A stretch of 64,000 nt of DNA from Streptococcus pasteurianus (GTDB lineage Bacteria; Bacillota; Bacilli; Lactobacillales; Streptococcaceae). The position numbers were made by a program, and so were the translations under genes. The notes under the pieces were generated by a model. It searched no databases. It saw nothing but the letters and a program-made list of their open reading frames with translations, and had not been told where the DNA came from. This document shows, piece by piece, positions 42,931 to 54,360 of the stretch. Position 1 is the stretch's first letter. Each line of letters begins with the position of its first letter. The stretch lies in the NCBI RefSeq assembly GCF_004843545.1, contig NZ_CP039457.1, forward strand, positions 1,826,501 to 1,890,500. Direction: 5' to 3'.

Positions 42931-45411
42931 ATGGAATACTTCTTTTCTGGCACAATTGACCGTATTATTTTTGAAGATGCCAGTAATTTCTTTAAAATTG
43001 TATTACTCGAAATTGAGGATACTGATTCAGACTTTGATGATTTTGAAGTCATTGTTACTGGAACAATTGCTGATATTATCGAGGGAGAAAATTATACGTT
43101 TTGGGGTGAATTAACGCAACACCCAAAATATGGCGAACAGCTCAGAGTCACACGTTACGAGCGCAGCAAACCAACTTCTTCTGGTCTAATTAAATATTTT
43201 TCAAGCGACCATTTCAAAGGAATTGGTAAAAAAACTGCTGAAAAAATTGTGCAGCTTTACGGTGACAATACCATTGATAAAATCCTAGAAGACTCTAGTA
43301 AATTAGACAGTATTTCTGGGCTTTCTAAGGAAAATAAAGACAACTTTTTAACCAAACTCAAGCTTAATTATGGTACAGAGCTCATTTTAGCCAAGTTGGC
43401 AGAGTATGGCTTGACTAATCGTGTTGCCTTTGACATTTTTAATCAATACAAGGAAGACAGTCTTGATATTATCCAAGAAAATCCTTATCAATTAGTCGAA
43501 GACATTCAAGGGATTGGTTTTAAAATCGCTGACCAACTCGCTGAACAATTAGGAATCGAAGCGGACGCTCCTCAACGTTTTCGTGCCGCTCTCGTACACA
43601 GTCTTTTTGAAACTTCTATTGAGCGAGGAGATACTTACGTCGAAGCGCGTGATTTGCTTGAAAATGCCATTACTACCCTTGAAGAAGCTAGACAAGTTGA
43701 GTTAGACCCCGCAGCCGTTGCCAAAGAATTATCAACACTTATTGCTGAAGATAAGGTGCAAAATGTCGGTACCAAAATTTTTGACAATACTCTTTTCTAT
43801 GCTGAATCAGGTATCAAAAAACACTTGACACGTATTCTTGATACACCACTCGACCAAAAGTTTTCAGATGATGACTTGCAAGAAGAAATCGCTGACGTTG
43901 AGGAAGCTTTCGGCATTTCTTACGACGATGTACAAAAAAATGCTATCAAAGAAGCGCTCAAGAGCAAGGTGTTTATTTTGACTGGTGGTCCTGGGACGGG
44001 AAAAACGACTGTTATCAACGGTTTGATTGCTGCCTACGCAGACCTTCATCAAATTGACCTTGAGAAAAAAGAGATTCCTATCATCTTAGCAGCGCCAACA
44101 GGACGTGCTGCCCGCCGTATGAATGAATTAACAGGCTTGCCAAGTGCGACTATTCACCGCCATTTGGGGTTAAATGGTGATAACGACTACCAAGCTATTG
44201 ATGATTATCTCGACTGTGACTTGATTATCATTGATGAATTTTCGATGGTTGATACTTGGCTTGCCAATCAACTCTTTAGTTCCATTTCGTCCAATACTCA
44301 AGTCATCATCGTTGGAGATAGTGACCAATTGCCGTCTGTCGGTCCTGGGCAAGTATTAGCTGATTTATTAAAAATTGAAGCTCTTCCTCAACTAGCATTG
44401 ACTAAAATCTTTAGACAATCAGAAGATTCAACCATTGTTACACTTGCTAATCAGATGAGACTTGGAAAATTACCAGCTGACTTCACACAAAAGAAAGCTG
44501 ACCGTTCTTATTTTGAAGCAAGTGCACAATATATCCCAGAAATGATTCCTAAAATTGTCAGCGCAGCTGTTAAGAGTGGAATCGACCCACAAGAAATACA
44601 AATTCTTGCCCCAATGTACCGTGGCGCAGCTGGGATTAATCGACTTAATACCATTATTCAGGATTTACTTAACCCGCTTAAAGATCAACTCTCGTTTGCC
44701 TTGGGTGAGATGAATTTCCGTAAGGGTGACAAAGTTCTCCACCTCATCAACGATGCTGAACTCAATGTTTTCAATGGTGATATCGGCTATATTACAGACC
44801 TTATTCCTGCTAAATATACCGAATCCAAACAAGACGAGCTTTACATGTCTTTTGACGGCACTGAAGTTACCTACCCTCGTAATGAATGGCATAAAATCAC
44901 CCTTGCTTACGCCATGTCAATCCACAAATCACAAGGGAGCGAATTTCAGGTTGTCATTTTGCCGATCACTCGCCAAAGTCACCGACTCTTACAACGTAAC
45001 CTCATTTACACAGCTATCACCCGCTCTAAGAGTAAATTAGTGATGTTAGGGGAAATTGCCGCCTTTGATTACGCCATAAAAAACGAAGGCGCTAAGCGCA
45101 ACACCTATCTTGTTCAACGCTTTACAAGCTCCGCTCAAGAAGAAGAAAGTATTGATTTACAAACTGAAATTTCTCAACAAACATCACCTAAAACAGATAA
45201 TGAAGCTGAGAAAATCACCTCTCCAACTTCTCCCAAAACAAATATTTCTAAAGAAGAAAACATTCAACTGACACTAGATATTGCCGAAAATGAGCAAACA
45301 CAAACAGAGCAAGAACCAAAAATCTATCGCTTGACAGAAGAAAACTTGGCATTTATCAACCCAATGATTGGCATTACCCAAGCCGACATTGAACAATTTT
45401 TTAAGAAATAA
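42931..45411 (+). CDS. recD2: ATP-dependent DNA helicase RecD2
   Basis: 826-aa superfamily 1B 5'-3' helicase. N-terminal OB-like and HhH segments (KGIGKKTAEKIVQLYG and IQGIGFKIADQLAEQLG), Walker A ILTGGPGTGKTTVINGL (about 349-365), Walker B LIIIDEFSMVD (about 431), GDSDQLPSVGPGQVL and the C-terminal motif TLAYAMSIHKSQGSEFQVV. An extra Gln/Thr/Glu-rich, low-complexity stretch (about 735-805) precedes the conserved end. Involved in DNA repair; unlike RecD it works without RecBC. Confidence 0.95.
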   Translation: MEYFFSGTIDRIIFEDASNFFKIVLLEIEDTDSDFDDFEVIVTGTIADIIEGENYTFWGELTQHPKYGEQLRVTRYERSKPTSSGLIKYFSSDHFKGIGKKTAEKIVQLYGDNTIDKILEDSSKLDSISGLSKENKDNFLTKLKLNYGTELILAKLAEYGLTNRVAFDIFNQYKEDSLDIIQENPYQLVEDIQGIGFKIADQLAEQLGIEADAPQRFRAALVHSLFETSIERGDTYVEARDLLENAITTLEEARQVELDPAAVAKELSTLIAEDKVQNVGTKIFDNTLFYAESGIKKHLTRILDTPLDQKFSDDDLQEEIADVEEAFGISYDDVQKNAIKEALKSKVFILTGGPGTGKTTVINGLIAAYADLHQIDLEKKEIPIILAAPTGRAARRMNELTGLPSATIHRHLGLNGDNDYQAIDDYLDCDLIIIDEFSMVDTWLANQLFSSISSNTQVIIVGDSDQLPSVGPGQVLADLLKIEALPQLALTKIFRQSEDSTIVTLANQMRLGKLPADFTQKKADRSYFEASAQYIPEMIPKIVSAAVKSGIDPQEIQILAPMYRGAAGINRLNTIIQDLLNPLKDQLSFALGEMNFRKGDKVLHLINDAELNVFNGDIGYITDLIPAKYTESKQDELYMSFDGTEVTYPRNEWHKITLAYAMSIHKSQGSEFQVVILPITRQSHRLLQRNLIYTAITRSKSKLVMLGEIAAFDYAIKNEGAKRNTYLVQRFTSSAQEEESIDLQTEISQQTSPKTDNEAEKITSPTSPKTNISKEENIQLTLDIAENEQTQTEQEPKIYRLTEENLAFINPMIGITQADIEQFFKK

Positions 45412-45412
45412 C

Positions 45413-45448
45413 AGCCACCCCATGATACTCACAATCATGGGGTTATTT
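45413..45448 (+). terminator. Terminator of recD2
   Basis: ACCCCATGAT / AATCATGGGGT stem with a short loop followed by TATTTAT. Confidence 0.85.
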
Positions 45449-45571
45449 ATAACTCAGAGTGTAATACAAATGTTTCAAAGCTTCTACACTTAAAATATTT
45501 TGATGTTTAAAACAGTCCAATCCCTTGAAACGACAAGCTTTATCAAAATACTAAGTATTGATAAAAAGCTA

Positions 45572-45599
45572 TTTACAGAGAGAAATTTTGTGTTATAAT
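45572..45599 (+). promoter_or_regulatory. Promoter of the 45646 membrane-protein gene
   Basis: TTTACA (45572-45577), 16 bp and TATAAT (45594-45599), about 46 bp ahead of the start. Confidence 0.65.
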
Positions 45600-45645
45600 A
45601 TTTGTACTATCACATTAGTATAATCATTGTTTTAGGAGGTTTGAT

Positions 45646-46149
45646 ATGGTTTCTTATGAAAAAATTCGTCAATCATTGTGTTCTTGGACGCTCTTTATTG
45701 CATGGGTAAATGTTCTTGCAGTCCTTGCAAAAATCTTTACTATTATCAGCTACTTCACGTTACTTAATAATCTTGACACCATTAAAAGTACTTATGATGC
45801 CGATACTTACCAAACAATCGTGGCAGCTACAAATGTCTGGAACGTTATTATCATGATTGTTGCTTTGATTGCAAATATTGCCATTGCCTTCTTAGCGTTC
45901 AAAAATTTACCTAAAATCAAAGAAGATGCTCCAAGCTTGACACCTTACCGCCTTGGTTTGGTTTACACAGTTGTCTATAATGTAACAGGCATTATTCTTG
46001 CAGTTGTTTTAGGTAGCACATTATCAGTTACAACCTTCCTTCTCCCAGTTATTTTCCTAGCTCTTTATGGCTATGTCTATGCAAAAGCAGGGCAATTATT
46101 AGATAAAGACGAAGAGGAAAATGACGAGGCCGTCACTAAAGCTGAATAA
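45646..46149 (+). CDS. Four-TM membrane protein of unknown function
   Basis: 167 aa. Hydrophobic helices at about 13-38, 62-88, 103-125 and 127-147, then a short acidic tail (DKDEEENDEAVTKAE). A strong SD (AGGAGG) seven bases before the ATG and a clear promoter show that it is expressed on its own. I recognise it only as a type of small membrane protein common in streptococci; no function can be given. Confidence 0.75.
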   Translation: MVSYEKIRQSLCSWTLFIAWVNVLAVLAKIFTIISYFTLLNNLDTIKSTYDADTYQTIVAATNVWNVIIMIVALIANIAIAFLAFKNLPKIKEDAPSLTPYRLGLVYTVVYNVTGIILAVVLGSTLSVTTFLLPVIFLALYGYVYAKAGQLLDKDEEENDEAVTKAE

Positions 46150-46164
46150 GTATTATAATCTATA

Positions 46165-46203
46165 AAAATCAATACCGTCTCAGCAACTTACTAAGGCGGT
46201 ATT
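46165..46203. terminator. Hairpin between the membrane-protein gene and dinB
   Basis: AATACCGTCTC / AAGGCGGTATT imperfect stem with following T-rich sequence between convergent genes. Confidence 0.55.
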
Positions 46204-47301
46204 TTAATTGTCAAATAAATTCAAGGGTTGGATATTATCCTCTAAACCTGTGACGGTCACCCCCAACAAGCGAACACCCAATTTTGACTCGTCTAAGCTA
46301 TCGTAAATCGTTTTAGCAACTTGGTCAATCACTTCAAAATCATTGGTGACATCATCAAGGGTTATTCGTTTGGTTAAGGTTGAAAAATCCGAATAACGCA
46401 CTTTTAAGACAATTGTCCGACCAACTTTATGATTACGTTGAAGCGTGTCAACCACTCGCTGGGCATTCTTTGAAATTTCCGATTTGACATCATCTTCTTC
46501 ATATAATAATTTACCATAAGTTCGCTCACTTCCAATTGATTTGCGAATGCGGTTAGACTTGACTGGCGAATTTGAAATGCCACGCGCCTTACGATACAAA
46601 TCATAGCCAAAGCGACCAAAAAGATCGATCAAGGTCATTTCAGGAATTTCCAACAAATCTGCTCCCGTAAAAACACCCAGTTGATGCAATTTTTCAACAG
46701 ACCGTTTTCCGACACCGTAAAATTTTTCAATAGGAAGTTTTTCTAGAAAATCTTGGGCATCTTCTGGTAAAATTAAAGTTAATCCTTTCGGTTTTTCAAA
46801 ATCCGAAGCGAGTTTAGCTAAAAATTTGTTATAAGAGACACCTGCCGAGCAGGTTAAATGGACTTCTTGCCAAATATCATATTGAATCATTTTGGCAATT
46901 TTAAGAGCTGATTTGATGCCGAGTTTATTTTCAGTGACATCTAAATAAGCTTCATCAATGGACATGGGCTCAACCAAATCCGTATAACGCTTGAAAATCT
47001 CACGAATCTGCATACCGACTTTTCGATATTTTTGATAATTACCTGAGATAAAAACGGCTTGCGGACAACGCTCATAAGCTTCTTTTGAGGACATGGCTGA
47101 ATGAACACCAAATTTTCTGGCTTCATAATTGCAAGTTGAAACAACACCACGTCCACCTGTCTTTCGTGGGTCAGAACCGATAATGACAGGCTTACCTTTC
47201 AAGTCTGGATTATCCCGCTCTTCTACCGACGCAAAAAAGGCATCCATATCAATATGAATAATTTTTCGAGAAGTGTCATTAATTAAAGGAAAAATCAACA
47301 T
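46204..47301 (-). CDS. dinB: DNA polymerase IV
   Basis: 365-aa Y-family translesion polymerase. [19 protein letters not shown] carries the first metal-binding Asp, and [11 protein letters not shown] the second acidic pair; [23 protein letters not shown] is a DinB signature. The C-terminal little-finger domain ends in a beta-clamp-like motif QPLNLF. An upstream in-frame ATG (47358) adds 19 unrelated residues; AAAGGA at the right spacing supports the ATG at 47301. Divergent from pflB, an order common in streptococci. Confidence 0.94.
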   Translation of the reverse strand: MLIFPLINDTSRKIIHIDMDAFFASVEERDNPDLKGKPVIIGSDPRKTGGRGVVSTCNYEARKFGVHSAMSSKEAYERCPQAVFISGNYQKYRKVGMQIREIFKRYTDLVEPMSIDEAYLDVTENKLGIKSALKIAKMIQYDIWQEVHLTCSAGVSYNKFLAKLASDFEKPKGLTLILPEDAQDFLEKLPIEKFYGVGKRSVEKLHQLGVFTGADLLEIPEMTLIDLFGRFGYDLYRKARGISNSPVKSNRIRKSIGSERTYGKLLYEEDDVKSEISKNAQRVVDTLQRNHKVGRTIVLKVRYSDFSTLTKRITLDDVTNDFEVIDQVAKTIYDSLDESKLGVRLLGVTVTGLEDNIQPLNLFDN

Positions 47302-47371
47302 AAGCCTGTCCTTTCTGATTGTTTCTGAATCTATTATAACAATTTTCATGGTTTTCAACCAAACTTACAAA

Positions 47372-47414
47372 TTTCTAGTACAGTTAAGTGTTTTTTATGG
47401 AACTGTACTAGAAA
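47372..47414. repeat. Perfect 14-bp inverted repeat between dinB and pflB
   Basis: TTTCTAGTACAGTT (47372-47385) and its exact complement (47401-47414) flank a 15-nt T-rich loop. It is upstream of both divergent genes, so it is not a terminator of either; an operator, an attenuator in the pflB leader or a remnant element are possible. Confidence 0.6.
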
Positions 47415-47444
47415 AGATTATCGTTTTTTGCGAGTTTTCTGCTT

Positions 47445-47458
47445 TGGAAAACGCTTCC
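47445..47458 (+). promoter_or_regulatory. cre-like box upstream of pflB
   Basis: TGGAAAACGCTTCC keeps the core AANCGNT and near-palindromic shape of CcpA boxes with two mismatches. CcpA control of pyruvate formate-lyase is common in streptococci. Confidence 0.5.
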
Positions 47459-47526
47459 TTTGTGATAAACTATACTTGTAAATGTAACAGATGGTCTGTT
47501 ACTAGAATTTAAGGAGAAATCTCATT

Positions 47527-49851
47527 ATGGCGACTGTTAAAACTAATACAGATGTTTTTGAAAAAGCCTGGGAAGGCTTTAAAGGTACTGACTGGAAAGA
47601 AAAAGCCAGCGTTTCTCGTTTCGTACAAGCTAACTACACACCTTATGATGGTGATGAAAGCTTCTTAGCTCCTGCTACAGAACGTTCACTTAAAGTGAAA
47701 AAAATCATTGAAGAAACTAAAGCTCACTACGAAGAAACACGCTTCCCAATGGATACTCGTCCAACATCAATCGCAGATATTCCTGCCGGCTATATTTCAA
47801 AAGACGACGAACTAATCTACGGTATTCAAAATGATGAGTTATTCAAACTGAATTTCATGCCAAAAGGCGGAATTCGTATGGCAGAAACAGCTCTCAAGGA
47901 ACATGGCTATGAACCTGACCCAGCTGTTCACGAAATTTTTACAAAACACGTAACTACAGTAAATGACGGTATCTTCCGTGCTTATACATCAAATATCCGT
48001 CGTGCACGTCACGCACACACTGTAACTGGACTTCCAGATGCTTACTCTCGTGGGCGTATTATCGGTGTTTATGCTCGTCTTGCTCTTTACGGTGCTGACT
48101 ACTTGATGAAAGAAAAAGCCAACGACTGGAATGCAATTACTGAAATTGATGAAGAATCAATTCGTCTTCGTGAAGAAGTTAACTTGCAATACCAAGCACT
48201 TGGTGAAGTTGTCAAACTTGGTGACCTTTACGGTGTTGATGTCCGCAAACCAGCGATGAACGTTAAAGAAGCTATCCAATGGGTAAATATCGCATTTATG
48301 GCTGTTTGTCGTGTTATCAACGGTGCTGCAACTTCTCTTGGACGTGTGCCAATTGTTCTTGATATCTTTGCAGAACGTGACCTTGCTCGTGGTACATTTA
48401 CAGAATCAGAAATCCAAGAATTCGTTGATGATTTTGTCTTGAAACTTCGTACTGTAAAATTCGCACGTACAAAAGCTTACGACGAACTTTACTCAGGTGA
48501 CCCAACATTCATCACAACTTCTATGGCTGGTATGGGTGCTGACGGACGTCACCGTGTTACTAAAATGGACTACCGTTTCTTGAACACACTTGATAATATT
48601 GGTAATGCTCCAGAACCAAACTTGACAGTTCTCTGGACTGACAAATTGCCATATTCATTCCGTCGCTACTGTATGAAAATGTCACACAAACACTCTTCAA
48701 TCCAATACGAAGGTGTGACAACAATGGCTAAAGACGGTTATGGTGAAATGTCATGTATCTCATGTTGTGTATCACCACTTGACCCAGAAAATGAAGAACA
48801 ACGTCACAACATCCAATACTTTGGTGCTCGTGTAAACGTCCTTAAAGCTCTTCTTACTGGTTTGAACGGTGGTTACGACGATGTTCACAAAGACTACAAA
48901 GTCTTTGATATTGACCCTGTCCGTGACGAAGTTCTTGACTTTGAAACTGTCAAAGCTAACTTTGAAAAATCACTTGATTGGTTGACTTCAACTTACGTAG
49001 ATGCCCTTAACATCATTCACTACATGACTGATAAGTACAACTACGAAGCTGTCCAAATGGCATTTTTACCAACAAAACAACGTGCTAACATGGGATTCGG
49101 TATCTGTGGTTTTGCAAATACTGTTGATACCTTGTCAGCAATCAAATACGCTACTGTTAAACCAATCCGTGATGAAAATGGTTACATCTACGATTACGAA
49201 ACAACTGGTGATTACCCACGTTGGGGTGAAGATGACCCTCGTTCAAACGAATTGGCAGAATGGTTGGTAGAAGCATACACTACTCGTCTTCGTAGCCACA
49301 AACTCTACAAGGATGCAGAAGCTACTGTATCACTTCTTACAATCACTTCAAACGTTGCTTATTCAAAACAAACTGGTAACTCTCCAGTCCACAAAGGTGT
49401 TTACCTTAACGAAGATGGCACTGTGAACCTTTCTAAACTTGAATTCTTCTCTCCAGGTGCTAATCCATCTAACAAAGCTCGTGGTGGTTGGTTGCAAAAC
49501 CTTAACTCACTTGCAAGCCTTGACTTCTCATACGCTGCAGATGGTATCTCACTTACAACTCAAGTTTCTCCACGTGCCCTTGGTAAGACATTCGATGAAC
49601 AAGTTGATAACTTGGTAACTATCCTTGATGGTTACTTCGAAAACGGTGGACAACACGTTAACTTGAACGTTATGGACCTTAAAGATGTCTATGACAAGAT
49701 TATGAGTGGTGAAGATGTTATCGTTCGTATCTCTGGTTACTGTGTCAACACTAAATATCTTACAAAAGAACAAAAAACTGAATTGACACAACGTGTCTTC
49801 CACGAAGTTCTTTCAATGGACGATGCTGCTGAAGCCATTGCTGGAAAATAA
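47527..49851 (+). CDS. pflB: Formate acetyltransferase (pyruvate formate-lyase)
   Basis: 774-aa glycyl-radical enzyme converting pyruvate and CoA to acetyl-CoA and formate under anaerobiosis. The adjacent active-site cysteines are Cys413-Cys414 in [11 protein letters not shown], and the radical glycine is Gly737 in [13 protein letters not shown]. Codon use is strongly biased (many CGT, GGT and AAC codons), as expected for a highly expressed enzyme. SD AAGGAG. Needs the activase PflA, which is not in this window. Oxygen would cleave it at Gly737. Confidence 0.97.
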   Translation: MATVKTNTDVFEKAWEGFKGTDWKEKASVSRFVQANYTPYDGDESFLAPATERSLKVKKIIEETKAHYEETRFPMDTRPTSIADIPAGYISKDDELIYGIQNDELFKLNFMPKGGIRMAETALKEHGYEPDPAVHEIFTKHVTTVNDGIFRAYTSNIRRARHAHTVTGLPDAYSRGRIIGVYARLALYGADYLMKEKANDWNAITEIDEESIRLREEVNLQYQALGEVVKLGDLYGVDVRKPAMNVKEAIQWVNIAFMAVCRVINGAATSLGRVPIVLDIFAERDLARGTFTESEIQEFVDDFVLKLRTVKFARTKAYDELYSGDPTFITTSMAGMGADGRHRVTKMDYRFLNTLDNIGNAPEPNLTVLWTDKLPYSFRRYCMKMSHKHSSIQYEGVTTMAKDGYGEMSCISCCVSPLDPENEEQRHNIQYFGARVNVLKALLTGLNGGYDDVHKDYKVFDIDPVRDEVLDFETVKANFEKSLDWLTSTYVDALNIIHYMTDKYNYEAVQMAFLPTKQRANMGFGICGFANTVDTLSAIKYATVKPIRDENGYIYDYETTGDYPRWGEDDPRSNELAEWLVEAYTTRLRSHKLYKDAEATVSLLTITSNVAYSKQTGNSPVHKGVYLNEDGTVNLSKLEFFSPGANPSNKARGGWLQNLNSLASLDFSYAADGISLTTQVSPRALGKTFDEQVDNLVTILDGYFENGGQHVNLNVMDLKDVYDKIMSGEDVIVRISGYCVNTKYLTKEQKTELTQRVFHEVLSMDDAAEAIAGK

Positions 49852-49857
49852 GAGTAG

Positions 49858-49895
49858 AAGAAAAGACTTTGTCAGTTGACAAGGTCTTTTTTTGT
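49858..49895 (+). terminator. Terminator of pflB
   Basis: AAAAGAC-TTTGTC-AGTT-GAC-AAG-GTCTTTT stem followed by TTTTG right after the stop. Confidence 0.85.
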
Positions 49896-49910
49896 TTTTA
49901 AAATATAGCT

Positions 49911-50348
49911 ATGAAAATCAAACAGACACGAAATACATTATCAGATACTTATTTAGATGCTGTCAGAATCCGACAAGTAGTCTTTGTTAAGGGGCAAGGC
50001 GTGCCAATGTCACTTGAAATCGATGAGAACGAGGCTTATTGCCTTCATTTTGTCCTTTATGATGAGCAAGGTCAAGCAGCCGCTACCTGCCGTATTTTGC
50101 CAAATAAAGACCATAGTGAAGCGACACTACAACGCATGGCGGTACTCCCAGCCTATCAAGGACAAAATCTTGGAAAACTTCTCTTAGAGGATGTGATTCA
50201 ATTCTGTCAAAAACGAGGCTTTAAACGCATGGTATTACACGCGCAATTAACAGCAAAAGGTTTCTACGACAAGCTTGGCTTTACTTGCTCCGGCGAAGAA
50301 TTTGAAGAAGCTGGTATCATGCATATTAGCATGGAAATAAGTCTTTAA
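49911..50348 (+). CDS. GNAT-family N-acetyltransferase
   Basis: 145-aa acetyltransferase of the ElaA-like group. IRQVVFVKGQGVPMSLEID (about 21-39), the acetyl-CoA loop RMAVLPAYQGQNLGKLLLEDV (about 75-95) and FYDKLGFTCSGEEF. Substrate unknown. No clear SD; it starts 15 bases after the pflB terminator, so it may be expressed from read-through. Confidence 0.82.
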   Translation: MKIKQTRNTLSDTYLDAVRIRQVVFVKGQGVPMSLEIDENEAYCLHFVLYDEQGQAAATCRILPNKDHSEATLQRMAVLPAYQGQNLGKLLLEDVIQFCQKRGFKRMVLHAQLTAKGFYDKLGFTCSGEEFEEAGIMHISMEISL

Positions 50349-50419
50349 ATCCCAATTTGTAAAATTAAGTTAGACATAAAAAACCATCTTAGCACAAATG
50401 AGCTTGTTATAATAGAGGT

Positions 50420-50815
50420 TGGAGAGGGGTGAGATTTATCCAAACTTCCATATAGAATTCGTTTATTTATAAGGGGTATTATCATTGATGAGAAGAGTAA
50501 AAGTGTGATGCTTACTTTGGCTGAATGCTTGTCAAAAGCCATCACCTTTGATTGTAGTAAGGAATTTTCTAATTGGAAATCTCTTCCAATGCACATGACA
50601 TTGATATTTTCTTTGCGGATCTAGGTTGTCCTGGGCAATATAAACTAAACGAACACTCAAACGGCTTATTGATGAGGTGGACTGCTGCAACAAATGGGGT
50701 TCTCAACTCTCTCAAGAATTTTTATCAGCTATCGCTGGTAAACGCAATTGTATCCCTAGAAAATCTCTTGATTACCAAACATCCTATCAAGTGTTTCTGA
50801 ACTACTGTAAGATGG
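50420..50815 (+). pseudogene. IS30-family transposase remnant
   Basis: Frame pieces match the C-terminal half of IS30 transposases: IIDEKSKSVMLTLAE (about 50480-50525), NAHDIDIFFADLGCPGQYKLNEHSNGLL (50588-50672), and in another frame AGKRNCIPRKSLDYQTSYQVFLNYC (about 50725-50805). At least two frameshifts. Fills the gap between the GNAT gene and the beta-glucoside operon. Confidence 0.75.
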
Positions 50816-50876
50816 ACAATTTAATTTGACAAATGGGAATAAAAGAATAAAAATTTTCACTGCTGTAACATTGCCT

Positions 50877-50912
50877 AAAAAACTGCTAAGAATAATAAAC
50901 TTAGCAGTTTTG
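50877..50912 (-). terminator. Terminator of the beta-glucoside PTS operon
   Basis: AAAACTGCTAAG / CTTAGCAGTTTT perfect 12-bp stem with T-runs on both sides, directly after the GH1 gene. Confidence 0.85.
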
Positions 50913-50917
50913 TTTTT

Positions 50918-52716
<1,799 letters not shown>

Positions 52717-52745
52717 ATTTATAATTCATTCCTTTCGTTTCACTC

Positions 52746-52773
52746 AAGGCACAACACTGAATGAAAAAGTGTT
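52746..52773. terminator. Hairpin between EIIA and the IS110 element
   Basis: GCACAACACT / AGTGTTGTGC perfect 10-bp stem with an 8-nt loop. On the plus strand it is followed by TCTTTATTTTA. Could terminate transcripts leaving the operon side or be a leader structure for EIIA. Confidence 0.5.
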
Positions 52774-52794
52774 GTGCTCTTTATTTTAGTTTAT

Positions 52795-53018
52795 AATTAA
52801 AGCGAGAAAGCCTATCACAACTACAAATCACGGGGAGGAGAGTAAGTGAGTGGTATAGCCACTACCTCGCATATTTATAGGTGTAGTTCTTCCCATCAAG
52901 CACAACTAACTGTGACTGTGAGCACGTAAACTTATAATTGAATAAGCGACTCGTTTGTGAAAGGGAAGAGCAGTCAAGGGATAGGCTCTTCTCAAATTTT
53001 TGTGAAGGGAGACCCCTC
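52795..53018 (+). ncRNA. Candidate bridge RNA region of the IS110 element
   Basis: IS110-group elements encode a structured guide (bridge) RNA in the non-coding end ahead of the transposase. This 220-nt flank shows stems such as GTGAGTGG-TATA-GCCACTAC (52846-52867) and GGGAAGAGC / GCTCTTCTC (52961-52992). Assigned by family knowledge and position, not by comparison. Confidence 0.35.
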
Positions 53019-54250
53019 ATGTTAAAAATTGTTTACCCAAATTGTTGTGGCATTGATGTGCATAAAACTTTTATCGTAGCGGTTATTGCCATCACCGACA
53101 ATCACGGAATCACTAGCTACCACCGTAAACGTTTCTCTACCTTTACGAACGGACTTCTTCAGCTACGAGATTGGTTAGAATACTATTCATGCTTTGATGT
53201 CTGTATGGAATCTACTGGTAAATACTGGATTCCTGTTTTCAATATCCTCGAAGAACACACCAATATCTATTTGGCTCATCCTAAGTATGTCAAAGCTATT
53301 CGAGGCAAGAAAACCGACAAAAAAGATGCGCAATGGATTGCCGACCTCTTCAAGCATGACCTCGTTGCTTCTTCTTTTATCCCTCCTCTCAAAATCAGGC
53401 AACTTCGTGACCTCTTCCGCTACCGCATGAAGCTGTGTGAGCTTCATGCGGTAGCGAGAAAAATCGTTACCAGAACTGCCTCACTTGGTCTAACCTCCAG
53501 ATTGCAAGTGTCGTTTCCGATGTTTTTGGAAAGAGTGCTCAAAAGATTATTAGAAGCATCCTTGACAATCCAGACGAGAAACCAAACATTGAACAGTTGG
53601 TTCACAAGAGAATGATGGATAAAGTTCAGGACTTAGAAATCGCTACACAAGGAGACTTAACCTCTGAACAAGCTGAGAAAATCAGAGTTATCAAAGCCCA
53701 CTACGATGCTCTCGCTATCTGTAAAGAGGATTTAGAACAGATGATTCGTGAACTGGGGCGTGAATACCAAGAACAAGTCAAGCTCATTCAAAATGTACCT
53801 GGTTTCAAGGATGAACTCTCTGCTCTCAGAATCATTTCTGAAATTGGAGCAGATATGTCTGTTTTTGAATCTGCCGGGAAACTCTGTTCTTGGGCGGGAC
53901 TAGTCCCTACCAACAATGAGAGCGCTGGCAAGAAATACTCTACTCGCATTTCCAAAGGTGGCAGATACCTCAAACCATTTCTTGTACAAATCGCTAACGC
54001 TGTTGTCAAGTCAGATAAACATCCCGAGTTTCGGAACAAATATCTCAAGCTCAAGAAGCGTCGTGGACACCGAAAAGCGATTATCGCCATCTGCCGTAAA
54101 CTTCTAGTAGCTATCTACCAAGTGCTTCTTAAGAAAGAAAACTATAACCCAATCTTGCAAGGCTTAACCGAAATTAGAAACCCTGACAAGACAATGTCTG
54201 TTCAAGATGCTATTCGATTTGCACAACAACATGGATTCAATGTTAGTTAG
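53019..54250 (+). pseudogene. IS110-family transposase, frameshifted
   Basis: N-terminal DEDD/RuvC-like domain (CCGIDVHKTFIVAVIAI, CMESTGKYWIPV, KTDKKDAQWIADL) read from 53019, and a C-terminal Tnp20 domain (NVPGFKDELSALRIISEIG, SAGKLCSWAGLVP, GGRYLKPFLVQIANAVV) read in another frame to 54250. The frames switch at about 53434-53460, inside a perfect palindrome. Ignoring the shift, the protein would be about 410 aa, normal for the family. SD AAGGGAG precedes the ATG at 53019. Probably inactive unless the shift is suppressed. Confidence 0.82.
53421..53453 (+). repeat. Perfect palindrome at the transposase frameshift
   Basis: TACCGCATGAAGCT-GTGTG-AGCTTCATGCGGTA: 14-bp arms, 5-nt loop. The reading frame changes on its 3' side. 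Confidence 0.9.
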
Positions 54251-54360
54251 GTTTTTAAAAATTAAGGTTTAAAACCTCTTTTTAGTGTGCCCAAAATTGG
54301 GGTAAATAATAAATCAATTAACTTTTATTTTTTTCAAACTTCTCCTTTTTTAAAATCTAA

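Larger units (their letters stand above)
52790..54310 (+). mobile_element. IS110-family insertion sequence inside the PTS operon
   Basis: A transposase gene of the IS110 type with a long non-coding left flank (about 52790-53018) and a short right flank (to about 54310). Terminal inverted repeats are not expected in this family and none were seen, so both ends are approximate. It lies in the opposite direction to the EIIC/EIIA operon that it splits. Confidence 0.8.

Noticed and set aside
46204-47358. Longer start for dinB at 47358
   Set aside because: The extra 19 residues do not resemble the family and AAAGGA favours 47301.
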